Program-made: the position numbers and the translations under genes | Notes under the pieces: model-generated | The model's input: only the letters and a program-made list of their open reading frames with translations | What the model was told of the DNA's origin: nothing | Databases searched by the model: none | Part shown: positions 17,776 through 26,797 of the stretch, piece after piece | Position numbering within the stretch: the stretch's first letter is position 1 | Layout: every line of letters starts with the position of its first letter | Source of the DNA: Rhodovulum sp. ES.010 | GTDB lineage: Bacteria; Pseudomonadota; Alphaproteobacteria; Rhodobacterales; Rhodobacteraceae | Direction of reading: 5' to 3' | NCBI RefSeq assembly: GCF_900142935.1 | Contig: NZ_FSRS01000001.1 | Span: forward strand, 568,001 to 632,000 | DNA: 64,000 nucleotides

Positions 17776-18747
17776 TTACCACCGCAAGACGACCGACCCC
17801 CAGGCCAGCCCGCCGCCGATCGCCTCGGTCACGACAAGGTCGCCCTCGCGGATTTGCCCGCGGTCCTTTCCCACCGACAGTGCCAGGGGAATCGAGGCGG
17901 CCGAGGTGTTGCCGTGGTCCTGCACGGTGACGATCACGCGCTCCATCGGAAGTTGCAGCCGCTGGGCGGTGGCCTTGATGATGCGCAGGTTGGCCTGGTG
18001 CGGCACGAGCCAGTCGACATCGGCCCCGGTGAGCCCCGCCTTGTCGAGCGCGGCATGGGCGGTGTCGGCCAGCTTCTCGACCGCGTGGCGAAACACCTCC
18101 TTGCCGAGCATCCGCAGGGACCCGGTCTGCCCGGTGGAGGTGCCGCCGTCGACATACAGGATGTCCTTGTGCCGGCCATCCGAATGCAGGTCGACCGAAA
18201 GTATGCCGCGATCTTCGCCGGTACCGGCGCCTTCCGCGGCCTCCAGCACCACCGCCCCCGCGCCATCGCCGAACAGCACGCAGGTCGAACGGTCTTCCCA
18301 GTCCATGATCCGGCTGAAGGTCTCGGCGCCGATCACCAGCACCCGCCTGGCCTGGCCCGTGGCGAGCATCGCGTCGGCATTCGCCATCGCAAAGACGAAG
18401 CCGGCGCAGACCGCCTGGACATCGAAGGCGAAGCCGTGGGTCATGCCAAGGCCCGCCTGCACCATGGTTGCGGCCGAAGGGAAGGTGAGATCCGGCGTTG
18501 AGGTCGCGAGCACGATGGCGTCGAGGTCGTCCGGCGTCAGCCCGGCGTCGTCCAGTGCATCGCGCGCCGCGGCGATCGCCATCGAGGACGTGGCTTCCCC
18601 TTCCGCGGCCAAGTGCCGCCGCTCGATCCCCGAGCGCGAGCGGATCCACTCGTCCGAGGTATCGAGGCTGGCCTCGAACTCCGCATTTTCGACAACGCGC
18701 GCGGGGAGATAGTGGCCCACACCCCTGACAATGGCCCTCGTCACCAT
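17776..18747 (-). CDS. fabH: 3-oxoacyl-[acyl-carrier-protein] synthase III
   Basis: 323 aa ketoacyl-ACP synthase III, which starts fatty-acid synthesis by condensing acetyl-CoA with malonyl-ACP. The Cys-His-Asn triad is visible: Cys114 in DVQAVCAGF, His in WLVPHQANLRII near 250, and Asn in DHGNTSAAS near 280. It starts 2 bp after plsX, within the yceD-rpmF-plsX-fabH-ihfA-merR unit typical of alphaproteobacteria. Confidence 0.96.
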   Translation of the reverse strand: MVTRAIVRGVGHYLPARVVENAEFEASLDTSDEWIRSRSGIERRHLAAEGEATSSMAIAAARDALDDAGLTPDDLDAIVLATSTPDLTFPSAATMVQAGLGMTHGFAFDVQAVCAGFVFAMANADAMLATGQARRVLVIGAETFSRIMDWEDRSTCVLFGDGAGAVVLEAAEGAGTGEDRGILSVDLHSDGRHKDILYVDGGTSTGQTGSLRMLGKEVFRHAVEKLADTAHAALDKAGLTGADVDWLVPHQANLRIIKATAQRLQLPMERVIVTVQDHGNTSAASIPLALSVGKDRGQIREGDLVVTEAIGGGLAWGSVVLRW

Positions 18748-18749
18748 GA

Positions 18750-19850
18750 TTACCGCTCGCCCCCGGCCATGTCCCGCACGCCATCGTGGACTGGGCCGCT
18801 TGCGGATGCAACCCGCGCCGCGAGCCGTTCGGTGAAGCCCGACTGCGCCAGTTCGAAGGCCAGCTTGACGGCCGCCGCGACGCCGGTTGCGTCGGAGGAT
18901 CCGTGGGACTTCACCACCGTCCCGTTCAGGCCGAGGAACACGCCGCCATTGACCCGTCTGGGGTCGATCCGCTTCTTGAGGCGCCGAAGCGAGGTGTAGG
19001 CCAGCAGTGCGGCGATCCGCGACAGGGGCGTCGCCTTGAACGCCTCGCGCAGGATGTCTCCGATCAGCTTTGCCGTGCCTTCACCGGTCTTCAGCGCCAC
19101 GTTGCCGGTAAAGCCGTCTGTCACGATCACGTCGACATGGGCGGAGGGAATGTCGCCGCCCTCGACGAACCCAACGAACTCGAACTTACCGGCCTCGGTG
19201 TTGCTCTCGATCAGGTCGTGGGCGGCCTTGAGTTCGGCGCGGCCCTTGTGCTCTTCGGTACCGACATTGAGCAGGCCGACGCGCGGGCGCTCCAGCCCCA
19301 TCCCGTTGCGCGCGTAAGACGTGCCCATCAGCGCATATTGCAGCAGGTCGTGCTCGTCGGCGCGCACATCCGCGCCCACGTCCAGCATCACGTTGAACCC
19401 CTGAGGATTGCGCGAGGGCCAGAGACAGGCGATGGCGGGGCGGTGCACGCCGGGCAGCTTGCGCAGGCGCACGACTGACAGCAGCATCAGCGCGCCGGTA
19501 TTGCCGCAGGAGACGCAGACGGGCGCCTCGCCGTTGCGAACGCTGTCGATGGCCGACCACATCGAACTGCCCTGGCCATGGCGCATCACGTGGCTGGGCT
19601 TGGCGTCCATCGTGACGACCTCGGCGGCGTCGCGGATCTCGACTCGGCCTTCCAGGGCGCGGCGCCGACCCACAAGCCGTTCCAGAACCGTCTTCTGGCC
19701 GTGCAGGATAAAGCGGATGTCCGGATTCTTCTGCGCCGACTTGGCGAGGCCGGCAACAACGGCCGAAGGGCCGCGGTCGCCACCCATCGCGTCCACCGAG
19801 ATCACGGTGCGCGGCGCGGAGACGGAGGCGGGGCGGGGGTCTTCTGTCAT
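18750..19850 (-). CDS. plsX: Phosphate acyltransferase PlsX
   Basis: 366 aa enzyme making acyl-phosphate from acyl-ACP for phospholipid synthesis. Signatures are VISVDAMGGDRGPSAVVAG at the N-terminus, SCGNTGALML in the middle and VIVTDGFTGNVALKTGEG near residue 230. It lies between rpmF and fabH, the standard order. N-terminal residues 1-14 are a nonconserved extension (MTEDPRPASVSAPR), so a slightly later start cannot be excluded. Confidence 0.95.
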   Translation of the reverse strand: MTEDPRPASVSAPRTVISVDAMGGDRGPSAVVAGLAKSAQKNPDIRFILHGQKTVLERLVGRRRALEGRVEIRDAAEVVTMDAKPSHVMRHGQGSSMWSAIDSVRNGEAPVCVSCGNTGALMLLSVVRLRKLPGVHRPAIACLWPSRNPQGFNVMLDVGADVRADEHDLLQYALMGTSYARNGMGLERPRVGLLNVGTEEHKGRAELKAAHDLIESNTEAGKFEFVGFVEGGDIPSAHVDVIVTDGFTGNVALKTGEGTAKLIGDILREAFKATPLSRIAALLAYTSLRRLKKRIDPRRVNGGVFLGLNGTVVKSHGSSDATGVAAAVKLAFELAQSGFTERLAARVASASGPVHDGVRDMAGGER

Positions 19851-19881
19851 CGACGACGCCGAGCAGCCGGTCCAGCCGGCG

Positions 19882-20091
19882 TCAGGCCGCGTCGTCTTCG
19901 TCCAGGTCGAACTCGTCGGTCTGGGCCACGACCTCGCGGTCGTCGTAGTGGCCGCAGGCCGCGCAGACGTGGTGCGGCCGCTTCAGCTCGCCGCAGTTCG
20001 AACACTCGGCCGGATTTCCGGCGGTGAGCGAGTCGTGCGAACGGCGGTTGTTGCGGCGGGAGCGCGTGACTTTGTTCTGAGGGACGGCCAT
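19882..20091 (-). CDS. rpmF: 50S ribosomal protein L32
   Basis: 69 aa ribosomal protein with the typical start [20 protein letters not shown]. Zinc-finger cysteines are CSNC and CAAC ([18 protein letters not shown]). The acidic C-terminal tail ([12 protein letters not shown]) is usual in alphaproteobacteria. It is transcribed with plsX, 31 bp downstream; about 200 bp separate it from yceD. Confidence 0.97.
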   Translation of the reverse strand: MAVPQNKVTRSRRNNRRSHDSLTAGNPAECSNCGELKRPHHVCAACGHYDDREVVAQTDEFDLDEDDAA

Positions 20092-20290
20092 GTCTCAACC
20101 TCGGTCTATCGGGGCCTTCGGCCCGGTGTTCTTCTGCGGGCACGCCCGTTTGTCAGCGCCTCGGCGCTGCGTCGAACCCATCGTGCAAGCGAGGCCGGGA
20201 ACATACTGCGATTCTGTGCGGGTGCAAGCGTTTTTCTGGCAGTCTGCCGGGTGGCGGACCGGCGCGGTTCGGAATGGCCCGGCCGGGCCG

Positions 20291-20836
20291 TCACTCGCGC
20301 AGTTTCCCCTTGAGCTTGGCCAGCGCCGCGAAGGGTTTCGTATCCTCGTCGCGCAGCGGGTCGACGCCGGGCGGCCCGTAGACCGCCTCGCCGTGTGCGA
20401 CCCCGTCGGCGCGCGGATAAAGGGGCAGCGCGAGCGCCAGGGCCTCTTCCATCACCACCGCCAGGTCGAGAGTCTCGGGCAGCGGTTCCGCGGTCTCGTC
20501 CGCGGGCATCTCGACCTCGTCGCCCTCGGGCACGAGGGGCATGTCGGCCCGGTAGCTTCGGGCGACTTCGGTATCGATCCGCGTGGTGACAGGCGCCAGC
20601 GTGACGACGCAGGGCTGGACCACCGTCGTTCCCAGCCGCGCGGCCAGCCGCCAGTCCGCCCCGCCCGCGGGGGCGATCTCGCCCTCGAAGCGCAGTTTTT
20701 TCAGGTCCATCAGTCCCAGCCGGCCAGCGATCGCCGCGCGCGCCTCGGCATCGGGCACGAGCCGGAAGGGCACGGGGCGGCGGCCCGGCGTGGCGGCCAG
20801 CCGGATCGTTCTGGGCGTTTCGGAGGTGGTACTCAT
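20291..20836 (-). CDS. YceD/DUF177-family protein (23S rRNA accumulation)
   Basis: 181 aa protein of the YceD family, whose members support 23S rRNA accumulation in bacteria and plastids. Visible family features are LRFEGEIAPAGGADWRLAARLGTTVVQPCVVTLAPVTTRIDTEVARSYR and the C-terminal DPLRDEDTKPFAALAKLKGKL. The classic CXnC pair is reduced to one Cys (QPCVV), as in other alphaproteobacteria. It is located upstream of rpmF as expected and is divergent from bamE. Confidence 0.85.
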   Translation of the reverse strand: MSTTSETPRTIRLAATPGRRPVPFRLVPDAEARAAIAGRLGLMDLKKLRFEGEIAPAGGADWRLAARLGTTVVQPCVVTLAPVTTRIDTEVARSYRADMPLVPEGDEVEMPADETAEPLPETLDLAVVMEEALALALPLYPRADGVAHGEAVYGPPGVDPLRDEDTKPFAALAKLKGKLRE

Positions 20837-20852
20837 CGGCGCGGTTCCATTC

Positions 20853-20880
20853 TTGAACCCGGTGGGCGGTCTGATGTAAG
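20853..20880 (+). promoter_or_regulatory. Possible sigma70-type promoter of bamE
   Basis: TTGAAC (20853-20858) and TGTAAG (20875-20880) are 16 bp apart in the short divergent space between yceD and bamE. The elements match consensus at roughly four positions each. The predicted transcript would start about 35 bp before the bamE ATG. Confidence 0.35.
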
Positions 20881-20920
20881 CGGATTAGGGGCCATCGGCC
20901 CGGAAGATCAAGAGGTAGGC

Positions 20921-21385
20921 ATGGCAAGGTCCGGTGCAGCGTCCGCCAGACTGATTCAGATCGGCGTGCTGTCCGCGGCTTTGGCCGCATGTTCCCCCAT
21001 CGTGCGCAATCATGGCTACGCCCCAGAGGCGGCCGATCTCGACGCGATCGTGGTGGGTGTGGACACGCGCGAGTCGGTGGCCGAGGTGATCGGCTCGCCC
21101 TCGGCGGCCGGGGTGATGCGCGACGACGCATGGTACTACGTGGAAAGTACGTGGGAGACGTTCGGTCCGCGGGCCCCCGATCCGGTCGAGCGCAGGGTCG
21201 TGGCGATTTCGTTCGGCGAGGACGGCACGGTCGCGAATATCGAACGCTTCGGGCTCGAAGACGGGCGGGTTATCGCGCTCAACCGTCGAGTCACCGAGTC
21301 GAATGTCCGCGGCGTCTCGTTCCTGCGTCAGCTGCTGGGCAACATCGGCGTGTTCCGTGCCGAAGACTTCCTGGGCGAAGAATAG
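20921..21385 (+). CDS. bamE: Outer membrane assembly lipoprotein BamE (SmpA/OmlA family)
   Basis: 154 aa protein with a lipoprotein signal peptide (RLIQIGVLSAALAACS; lipobox LAAC) followed by the SmpA/BamE domain. The blocks NHGYAPEAADLDAIVVGVDTRESVAEVIGSPS and DDAWYYVESTWETFGPRAPDPVERRVVAISF fit family members. It is a subunit of the BAM complex that inserts beta-barrel proteins in the outer membrane. The ATG start follows AGAGGTAGGC. It is divergent from yceD, an arrangement I recall from related genomes. Confidence 0.88.
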   Translation: MARSGAASARLIQIGVLSAALAACSPIVRNHGYAPEAADLDAIVVGVDTRESVAEVIGSPSAAGVMRDDAWYYVESTWETFGPRAPDPVERRVVAISFGEDGTVANIERFGLEDGRVIALNRRVTESNVRGVSFLRQLLGNIGVFRAEDFLGEE

Positions 21386-21461
21386 CCACGTCGCGACATT
21401 CAGGCCGGCGCGGCGCGGGACAGCCGCATTCGGACACGGTCGGGAGCCTCGCGGCCGGGTC

Positions 21462-21875
21462 TCAGCCCGACGCCGCCTCCGCATCCGTCGCCTCGAACGT
21501 CAGGGCCACGCCGTTGATGCAGTAGCGCAGGCCCGTGGGCGGCGGCCCGTCGGGAAAGACATGGCCCAGATGTGCGGCACAGCGCGCGCAATGCACTTCG
21601 GTGCGCTTCATGAAGAGGCTGCGGTCGACGCGCTCGCCCACGGCCTCGTCGGCTACAGGCCGGGTGAAGCTGGGCCAGCCGGTGCCGCTGTCGAACTTGT
21701 CCGCCTGGTCGAACAGCGAGGCCCCGCAACAAGTGCACTTGAAGATGCCCGCTGACTTTGGAAAATCGTCATGGGTGAATGGCCGCTCGGTCCCGTGCTT
21801 GCGGGTGACGCGATAGGCCAGATCGGAAAGCTCTGCACGCCACTCGGCATCGGTTTTGGTGATTTTCTGGGTCAT
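21462..21875 (-). CDS. msrB: Peptide-methionine (R)-S-oxide reductase
   Basis: 137 aa MsrB that repairs R-methionine sulfoxide in oxidised proteins. The structural zinc is held by CTCC (Cys47, Cys50) and CARC (Cys96, Cys99); the catalytic Cys119 is in [11 protein letters not shown]. Motifs [10 protein letters not shown] and [10 protein letters not shown] are intact. It has no signal peptide, so it acts in the cytoplasm. It is divergent from olsB. Confidence 0.96.
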   Translation of the reverse strand: MTQKITKTDAEWRAELSDLAYRVTRKHGTERPFTHDDFPKSAGIFKCTCCGASLFDQADKFDSGTGWPSFTRPVADEAVGERVDRSLFMKRTEVHCARCAAHLGHVFPDGPPPTGLRYCINGVALTFEATDAEAASG

Positions 21876-21890
21876 TAGGTCTCGGTCCCG

Positions 21891-21908
21891 CTGTCAATCA
21901 AGTGTCAC
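21891..21908 (+). promoter_or_regulatory. Candidate Pho box upstream of olsB
   Basis: CTGTCAA-TCAA-GTGTCAC consists of two 7-bp direct repeats spaced to an exact 11-bp period (TGTCA at 21892 and 21903), as in PhoB operators (consensus CTGTCAT-N4-CTGTCAT). It ends 75 bp before the olsB start. OlsB-dependent ornithine lipid is known to rise under phosphate starvation in several alphaproteobacteria, which supports the assignment. Confidence 0.6.
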
Positions 21909-21983
21909 ATCTTGTGTGCTAGTCGCGCTACGACGACATGTAGATCGGCGGTCCGCATCCGCCAATCGGAGGGAGCAGTCACG

Positions 21984-22730
21984 ATGCTGTCACTTCGCAG
22001 GGGCCGCTACACGGCCCGGCTGGCCGATGGGCCGGCCGATCTCGAGGCCGCCCAGCGGCTGCGCTATCTGACCTTCCGCGCTACGCCCGAAGCGCCGGAG
22101 GGGCGCGATGCAGACGGGTTCGACGCGCTCTGCCGGCACATGCTGGTCGAGGATTCGCGCACCGGAACGCTGGTCTGCTGCTTCCGACTGATGCCGCTCC
22201 ATTGTGGGGCCGAGATCGGGCAGAGCTACTCGGCGCAGTATTACGAATTGTCGGCGCTGGCGGAGTTCGACGGGCCGATGGTCGAGATGGGCCGGTTCTG
22301 CATCCATCCCGACTGGCGAGACCCCGACATTCTGCGCGTCGCCTGGGGCGCAATGACCCGCTTCGTCGACGAGGAGGGGGTCGAGATGCTGTTCGGCTGT
22401 TCGTCCTTCAAGGGCACCGAGGCCGAGGCCTACATGGACGCCTTCGCGCTGTTGAAGGACCGCCACCTCGGCCCCAAGCGCTGGCTGCCGCGGGTCAAGG
22501 CGCCGAACGTGTTCCGCTTTGCCCAGATGCTTCGGCTGCGAAAACCGGACGCCAAGCGCGCGATGCTTGGCATGCCGCCGCTGCTGCGCAGCTACCTGGT
22601 GATGGGCGGCTGGGTGTCGGATCACGCGGTGGTGGACTGCGATCTGAACACGCTGCATGTATTCACCGGGCTGGAAATCCGGGCGATCCCGCCGGCCCGC
22701 AAGCGCCTGATGCGCACGGCGGCGGGGTAG
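21984..22730 (+). CDS. olsB: L-ornithine N(alpha)-acyltransferase (ornithine lipid synthesis)
   Basis: 248 aa GNAT-fold acyltransferase of the OlsB/hemolysin-like family that transfers a 3-hydroxyacyl group from ACP to ornithine, giving lyso-ornithine lipid. Typical blocks are RYLTFRATPEAPEGRDADGFDALCRHMLVED, GPMVEMGRFCIHPDWRDPDILRVAWGAM and FGCSSFKGTEAEAYMDAFALL. The ATG is preceded by GGAGGGAGCAG. The second enzyme, OlsA, is not adjacent here. A Pho-box-like repeat lies upstream, so induction by phosphate limitation is inferred. Confidence 0.88.
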   Translation: MLSLRRGRYTARLADGPADLEAAQRLRYLTFRATPEAPEGRDADGFDALCRHMLVEDSRTGTLVCCFRLMPLHCGAEIGQSYSAQYYELSALAEFDGPMVEMGRFCIHPDWRDPDILRVAWGAMTRFVDEEGVEMLFGCSSFKGTEAEAYMDAFALLKDRHLGPKRWLPRVKAPNVFRFAQMLRLRKPDAKRAMLGMPPLLRSYLVMGGWVSDHAVVDCDLNTLHVFTGLEIRAIPPARKRLMRTAAG

Positions 22731-22736
22731 GCGGCG

Positions 22737-23363
22737 TCACCCCGGCCGCGGGCCGCGCAGCAACAGAACCGCGAATCCGATCTCGGCGAGGATGCAGATC
22801 GCGTAGAAGGGCTGGACGAGCGGCAGGAGGTCCGGTGCGAGGACCAGTGTGAGGCTGCCGGTCATATAGACCGCCGCCGCGGCCCAGAGCAGCCAGCCAA
22901 GCGCGGCCGGAAACCAGCCCGAGCGGATCACCAGGGCTCCGAGCGCGGCGCAACAGACAGCGAAGAAGACCAGCCCGAGATCGTAGCGCTGCGCGTGCAT
23001 CTCCAGATGCAGCATCGCGAGCGTGGCCTGCATGTCGGGCGGCATGCCGCCATGGGCGGGGGCGGTCAGCAGCAGCCGGGCGCCGAGAAGGTGGATCAGC
23101 CCGCCCGCGAGAACCGCCGCCTGAACCAGCCGGAACGCCGTGGCGACCAACACCAGCCCGATGCCGGCGGGGCGGAACAGCAGATAGAGCGCCACGGCGA
23201 GGCCGACATCGGCCAGCAGCATCGCCATGTCCAGCACCAGGCCGAGCCCAAACAGCCCCGGCGCGCCGCGGATCGCCGCCGCCGTCGCCGCGGCGTCGCC
23301 GGGCACGACGAGCGATCCGCGAATAGCGATCTCGGCGCTCAGGCCCGCAGCGATGATCCCCAC
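22737..23363 (-). CDS. DUF4386-type multi-pass membrane protein
   Basis: 208 aa hydrophobic protein with about six membrane helices, matching the DUF4386 family of unknown function (blocks AEIAIRGSLVVPGDAAATAAAI and MAMLLADVGLAVALYLLFRPAG). The only usable start is the GTG at 23363. Upstream codons read RGLLY, which look like the family's first helix, but a stop occurs before any ATG, GTG or TTG. The annotated N-terminus may therefore be slightly short, or the gene may have lost its original start. It converges on olsB, 6 bp away. Confidence 0.7.
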   Translation of the reverse strand: MGIIAAGLSAEIAIRGSLVVPGDAAATAAAIRGAPGLFGLGLVLDMAMLLADVGLAVALYLLFRPAGIGLVLVATAFRLVQAAVLAGGLIHLLGARLLLTAPAHGGMPPDMQATLAMLHLEMHAQRYDLGLVFFAVCCAALGALVIRSGWFPAALGWLLWAAAAVYMTGSLTLVLAPDLLPLVQPFYAICILAEIGFAVLLLRGPRPG

Positions 23364-23513
23364 GTAAAGAAGCCCGCGATGCGGGAGAGAACCAGACCGT
23401 CGGGGGCAGGCGGAACGCGCCTAGGCATGACCCACCATGGCGCGTTCCTTGGGTGGGGTCGAGGTTTTCCGGCCCTGCTTGACCGCACAGCCCCCTCGCA
23501 CTACCCACCGGGC

Positions 23514-25334
23514 ATGGCCCGCGCTCCGCTCCTGCAGCTTTCCGATATCTCCCTGACCTTCGGCGGCAATCCGCTGTTTTCCGGGCTCGACCTTGTAATC
23601 CAGCCCGGCGACCGGCTGGCGCTGGTGGGGCGCAACGGGTCGGGCAAGTCGACGCTGATGAAGCTGATGGCCGGGCTGGTGGAGCCCGACACGGGCGCGC
23701 GCACGCTCGCTCCCGGTACGTCGGTCGGCTACATGGAGCAGGAACCGGACCTCGGCGCCTTCGCCACGCTCGGCGATTTCGCGGCGAGCCGGCTGGCGCA
23801 TGGCGAGGAGTACCGGGTCGAGATGGCCGCCGAGGGGCTGAAGCTCGACCCCGCGACCCCGGTGGCGACCGCCTCGGGCGGGGAGCGGCGGCGGGCGGCG
23901 TTGGCCAAGCTTCTGGCCGAGGCGCCGGAATTGATGCTGCTCGACGAACCGACGAACCATCTCGACATCGAGGCGATCGGCTGGCTGGAGGCGCAACTGG
24001 CAGAGAGCCGCGCGGCCTTTGTGATGATTTCCCACGACCGCGCCTTCCTGCGCAATCTCACCCGCGCGACCTTCTGGCTCGACCGGGGGGAACTGCGCCG
24101 TCAGGACAAGGGGTTCGTCGCGTTTGAGGACTGGCGCGAAAAGGTGTGGGCCGAGGAGGACGAGGCGCGCCACAGGCTGGACCGCAAGATCAAGGCCGAG
24201 GCGCGGTGGGCCGTTGAGGGCATATCGGCGCGGCGTAAGCGCAACCAGGGCCGGCTGAGGGCGCTGCAGGCGATGCGGGCGGAACGGGCCGAGATGATCC
24301 GCCGGCAGGGCACCGCGGCGATGGCGCTGGAGTCCGGTCCGCAATCTGGCAAGCGGGTGATCGAGGCGCGGGGCATCTCCAAGCGGTTCGGCGACCGGGT
24401 GATCCTGCGCGACTTTTCCCTGCGCATCCAGCGCGGCGAGCGGGTCGCGCTGGTCGGCCCCAATGGCGCGGGCAAGACCACGCTGCTGAAGATGTTGACC
24501 GGCGAGATGGCCCCGGACACCGGCGAGGTTCGGCTGGGCACCAACCTGGAGATGGCGGTGTTCGACCAGAACCGCGACGCACTCGATCCAGACATGACGC
24601 TTTGGGAGAGTCTGACGGGCGACCCCGAGATGCGGGTTTCGGGCAAGGCCGACCAGGTCCTGGTGCGCGGCCAGCCCCGGCATGTCGTGGGTTATCTCAA
24701 GGAGTTCTTGTTCGACGACGCGCAGGCCCGCGCGCCGGTGCGCTCGCTGTCCGGGGGCGAACGGGCGCGGCTGTTGCTGGCACGGATCATGGCGCGGGAG
24801 AGCAACCTGCTTGTGCTGGACGAACCGACCAACGATCTGGATATCGAGACTCTGGACCTGTTGCAGGAATTGCTTGGCGATTTCGACGGCACGGTGCTGC
24901 TGGTCAGCCACGACCGCGATTTTCTCGACCGGGTGGCGACGACCACCATCGCGATGGAGGGCGACGGCCGCGCTACGGTCTATGCGGGTGGGTGGTCCGA
25001 TTACCGCACGCAGCGGGGTGCGGGGGCGCCTGGGCCGGCCAAGGCCGCGGCCGCGAAGCCGAAGTCCGCAGAGCCCAAGGCGAAACCGCGGCCGAAAGAA
25101 AGCGCGATCGGTCTCAGCTTCACCGAGAAGCACCGGCTCGACGAACTGCCGGCCGAGATCGAGCGGTTGGAGGCGGAGATCGCGAAGCTGGAGGAACTGC
25201 TGTCCGATCCCGACCTTTTCTCTCGCGAGCCGGTGAAGTTCCAGAAGGCCACCGACGCGCTGGTCACGCGGCAGGAGGCGCTGGCGCGCGCCGAAGAGGA
25301 ATGGCTGACGCTGGCGGAGAAGGCGGAGGACTAA
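23514..25334 (+). CDS. uup: ABC-F family ATPase, Uup-like
   Basis: 606 aa soluble protein with two ABC ATPase domains and no membrane segments. Walker A motifs are GRNGSGKST (near residue 41) and GPNGAGKTT (near residue 318); signatures are ASGGERRRAALAKLL and LSGGERARLLLARIM, each followed by LLDEPTNHLD or VLDEPTNDLD. After an Ala/Lys/Pro linker, the last ~70 residues form a coiled coil (EIERLEAEIAKLEELL), the C-terminal DNA-binding domain of Uup. ABC-F proteins act on ribosomes or nucleic acids and are not transporters. Confidence 0.92.
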   Translation: MARAPLLQLSDISLTFGGNPLFSGLDLVIQPGDRLALVGRNGSGKSTLMKLMAGLVEPDTGARTLAPGTSVGYMEQEPDLGAFATLGDFAASRLAHGEEYRVEMAAEGLKLDPATPVATASGGERRRAALAKLLAEAPELMLLDEPTNHLDIEAIGWLEAQLAESRAAFVMISHDRAFLRNLTRATFWLDRGELRRQDKGFVAFEDWREKVWAEEDEARHRLDRKIKAEARWAVEGISARRKRNQGRLRALQAMRAERAEMIRRQGTAAMALESGPQSGKRVIEARGISKRFGDRVILRDFSLRIQRGERVALVGPNGAGKTTLLKMLTGEMAPDTGEVRLGTNLEMAVFDQNRDALDPDMTLWESLTGDPEMRVSGKADQVLVRGQPRHVVGYLKEFLFDDAQARAPVRSLSGGERARLLLARIMARESNLLVLDEPTNDLDIETLDLLQELLGDFDGTVLLVSHDRDFLDRVATTTIAMEGDGRATVYAGGWSDYRTQRGAGAPGPAKAAAAKPKSAEPKAKPRPKESAIGLSFTEKHRLDELPAEIERLEAEIAKLEELLSDPDLFSREPVKFQKATDALVTRQEALARAEEEWLTLAEKAED

Positions 25335-25942
25335 GCGCCGGCGGTGCGGTGCAGCGCCGGGCGATAGCCGTTTCGAAGGGCGCCCACGGTGGGCGTCGGG
25401 GTCAGAACGGTCACCGTGCCGTCGGGCCGCGGGCGCGGCGGAGCGTAGCCATGGGGCGCGAAGGGCAGCGCCGCGTCCCCCAGCAGCAGGCAGGGGCGGT
25501 CGTCCTCGGGGTGCAGGATGAAGGCGCCGTCGGGCAGAAGGTGTGCCAGGGTCTGGTGCCGGCGCTGGCGCCACACCTGCGGAACGGCGCGGGCGCGATG
25601 CAGGGCCGCGTCCATCGCGGCGGCACGCGCGGCCCCCTCGAAGGCGTCGAGAAACCGGCGAAAGGCATCTGGGCGGCAGCGCCCGCAGGGCCGGTGCCCG
25701 GCCGCCAGGGCCACGGCCTCATCCAGGAAGAAAAGCTCCGTGTACTTGCCCGGCGCCATGATCGGCCGCTTGCGGCCCTTGAACGAGATCAGGCAGCAGA
25801 CCCAGGCGCGGTGCTGCCAGCGGGCGCGGCCGAGTTCGCCCCGATCATCGTGCAGGATGCCCCGGTTGCCCATGAAATCCCCGCGCGCGTCGGTGGCGAG
25901 GAACGTGCCTGTGGGCGTCACCCGGTTCGGGCGGGGCATCAC
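25331..25942 (-). CDS. Conserved hypothetical protein with GHRPCGRC motif
   Basis: 203 aa soluble protein of unknown function. The most distinctive blocks are [53 protein letters not shown] and [18 protein letters not shown], reminiscent of the Cys-containing metal-binding segment of Ada-type proteins, although no such relationship is proven. I recall similar uncharacterised proteins in other proteobacteria. Its ATG overlaps the stop of the SDR gene (ATGA), so the two are co-translated. It also converges with uup, overlapping by 4 bp. Confidence 0.75.
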   Translation of the reverse strand: MMPRPNRVTPTGTFLATDARGDFMGNRGILHDDRGELGRARWQHRAWVCCLISFKGRKRPIMAPGKYTELFFLDEAVALAAGHRPCGRCRPDAFRRFLDAFEGAARAAAMDAALHRARAVPQVWRQRRHQTLAHLLPDGAFILHPEDDRPCLLLGDAALPFAPHGYAPPRPRPDGTVTVLTPTPTVGALRNGYRPALHRTAGA

Positions 25943-26694
25943 TTCATCCTCAGCGCGCCATCCAGCCGGATCACCTCGCCGTTGAGATAGCAGTTCTCGA
26001 TGACGTGGCAGACCAGGGCGGCGAACTCGTCCGGCTCACCCAGCCGGGGCGGGTTGGGCACGTCGGCGGCCAGCCCGTCCATCACCTCCTGGCCCAGCCC
26101 TTCCAGCATCGGCGTGCGGAAGACGCCCGGCGCGATGGCGACCACGCGGATTCGCAGGCTGGCTAGGTCGCGCGCCAGCGGCAGGGTCATCGCCGCGATA
26201 CCGCCCTTCGAGGCTGCGTAGGCGGCCTGGCCCTTCTGCCCGTCATAGGCAGCGATCGAGGCTGTGTTGACGATCACCCCGCGCCCGCCATGGGTCTCGT
26301 GGTCGTTCTGCGCCATTTCGGCCGCGGCGAGTCGCAGGACGTTGAAGCTGCCAATCAGGTTGACCTCCACGCTGCGGCGAAAGCTCTCCAGCGCGTGCGG
26401 TCCGTCGCGGCCCACCGTGCGCTCGGCATGCGCGATTCCGGCACAGTTGAGGCAGGCGGTGATGCCGCCCATCTGCGCCCGGGCCTCGCCGATCGCCTGG
26501 GCGACCGAGGTCTCGTCGGTGACGTCGACCGGCTGGAACCCCGCGCCGATCTCGGCGGCCAGGGCCATGCCGCGCTCGGCGTCGCGGTCGAGGATCGTCA
26601 CCGCCGCCTCGGTTTCGCAGAGCCGGCGCGCTGCCGCGGCGCCAAGCCCGGAGGCGCCGCCCGTGACAATGGCCTTGGTCTCGGTGATCCGCAT
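25939..26694 (-). CDS. Short-chain dehydrogenase/reductase (3-hydroxyacyl-CoA dehydrogenase type II-like)
   Basis: 251 aa NAD-dependent SDR. The cofactor loop is [14 protein letters not shown] near residue 10, the DVTD block near 60 binds adenine, and the catalytic residues are Ser in [23 protein letters not shown], with Tyr and Lys in YAASK. The closest remembered relatives are the HSD17B10/3-hydroxy-2-methylbutyryl-CoA dehydrogenase group of fatty-acid and isoleucine breakdown. No acyl-CoA dehydrogenase or thiolase lies next to it, so the substrate is open. It is the first gene of a two-gene unit with the GHRPCGRC protein. Confidence 0.88.
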   Translation of the reverse strand: MRITETKAIVTGGASGLGAAAARRLCETEAAVTILDRDAERGMALAAEIGAGFQPVDVTDETSVAQAIGEARAQMGGITACLNCAGIAHAERTVGRDGPHALESFRRSVEVNLIGSFNVLRLAAAEMAQNDHETHGGRGVIVNTASIAAYDGQKGQAAYAASKGGIAAMTLPLARDLASLRIRVVAIAPGVFRTPMLEGLGQEVMDGLAADVPNPPRLGEPDEFAALVCHVIENCYLNGEVIRLDGALRMK

Positions 26695-26797
26695 CGCATC
26701 CTCCCTGCGCTGATCGCTGGCCAGAGCTAGCCGCCGCGCCGGGGGCTTGTCCAGTGACAGGGCGTCTCGGGGGCGCCGCCGGGGCGCGGCGCGTGGT

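Noticed and set aside
23421..25574. A 717-codon minus-strand frame
   Set aside because: It is antisense to uup, whose ABC motifs are unambiguous.
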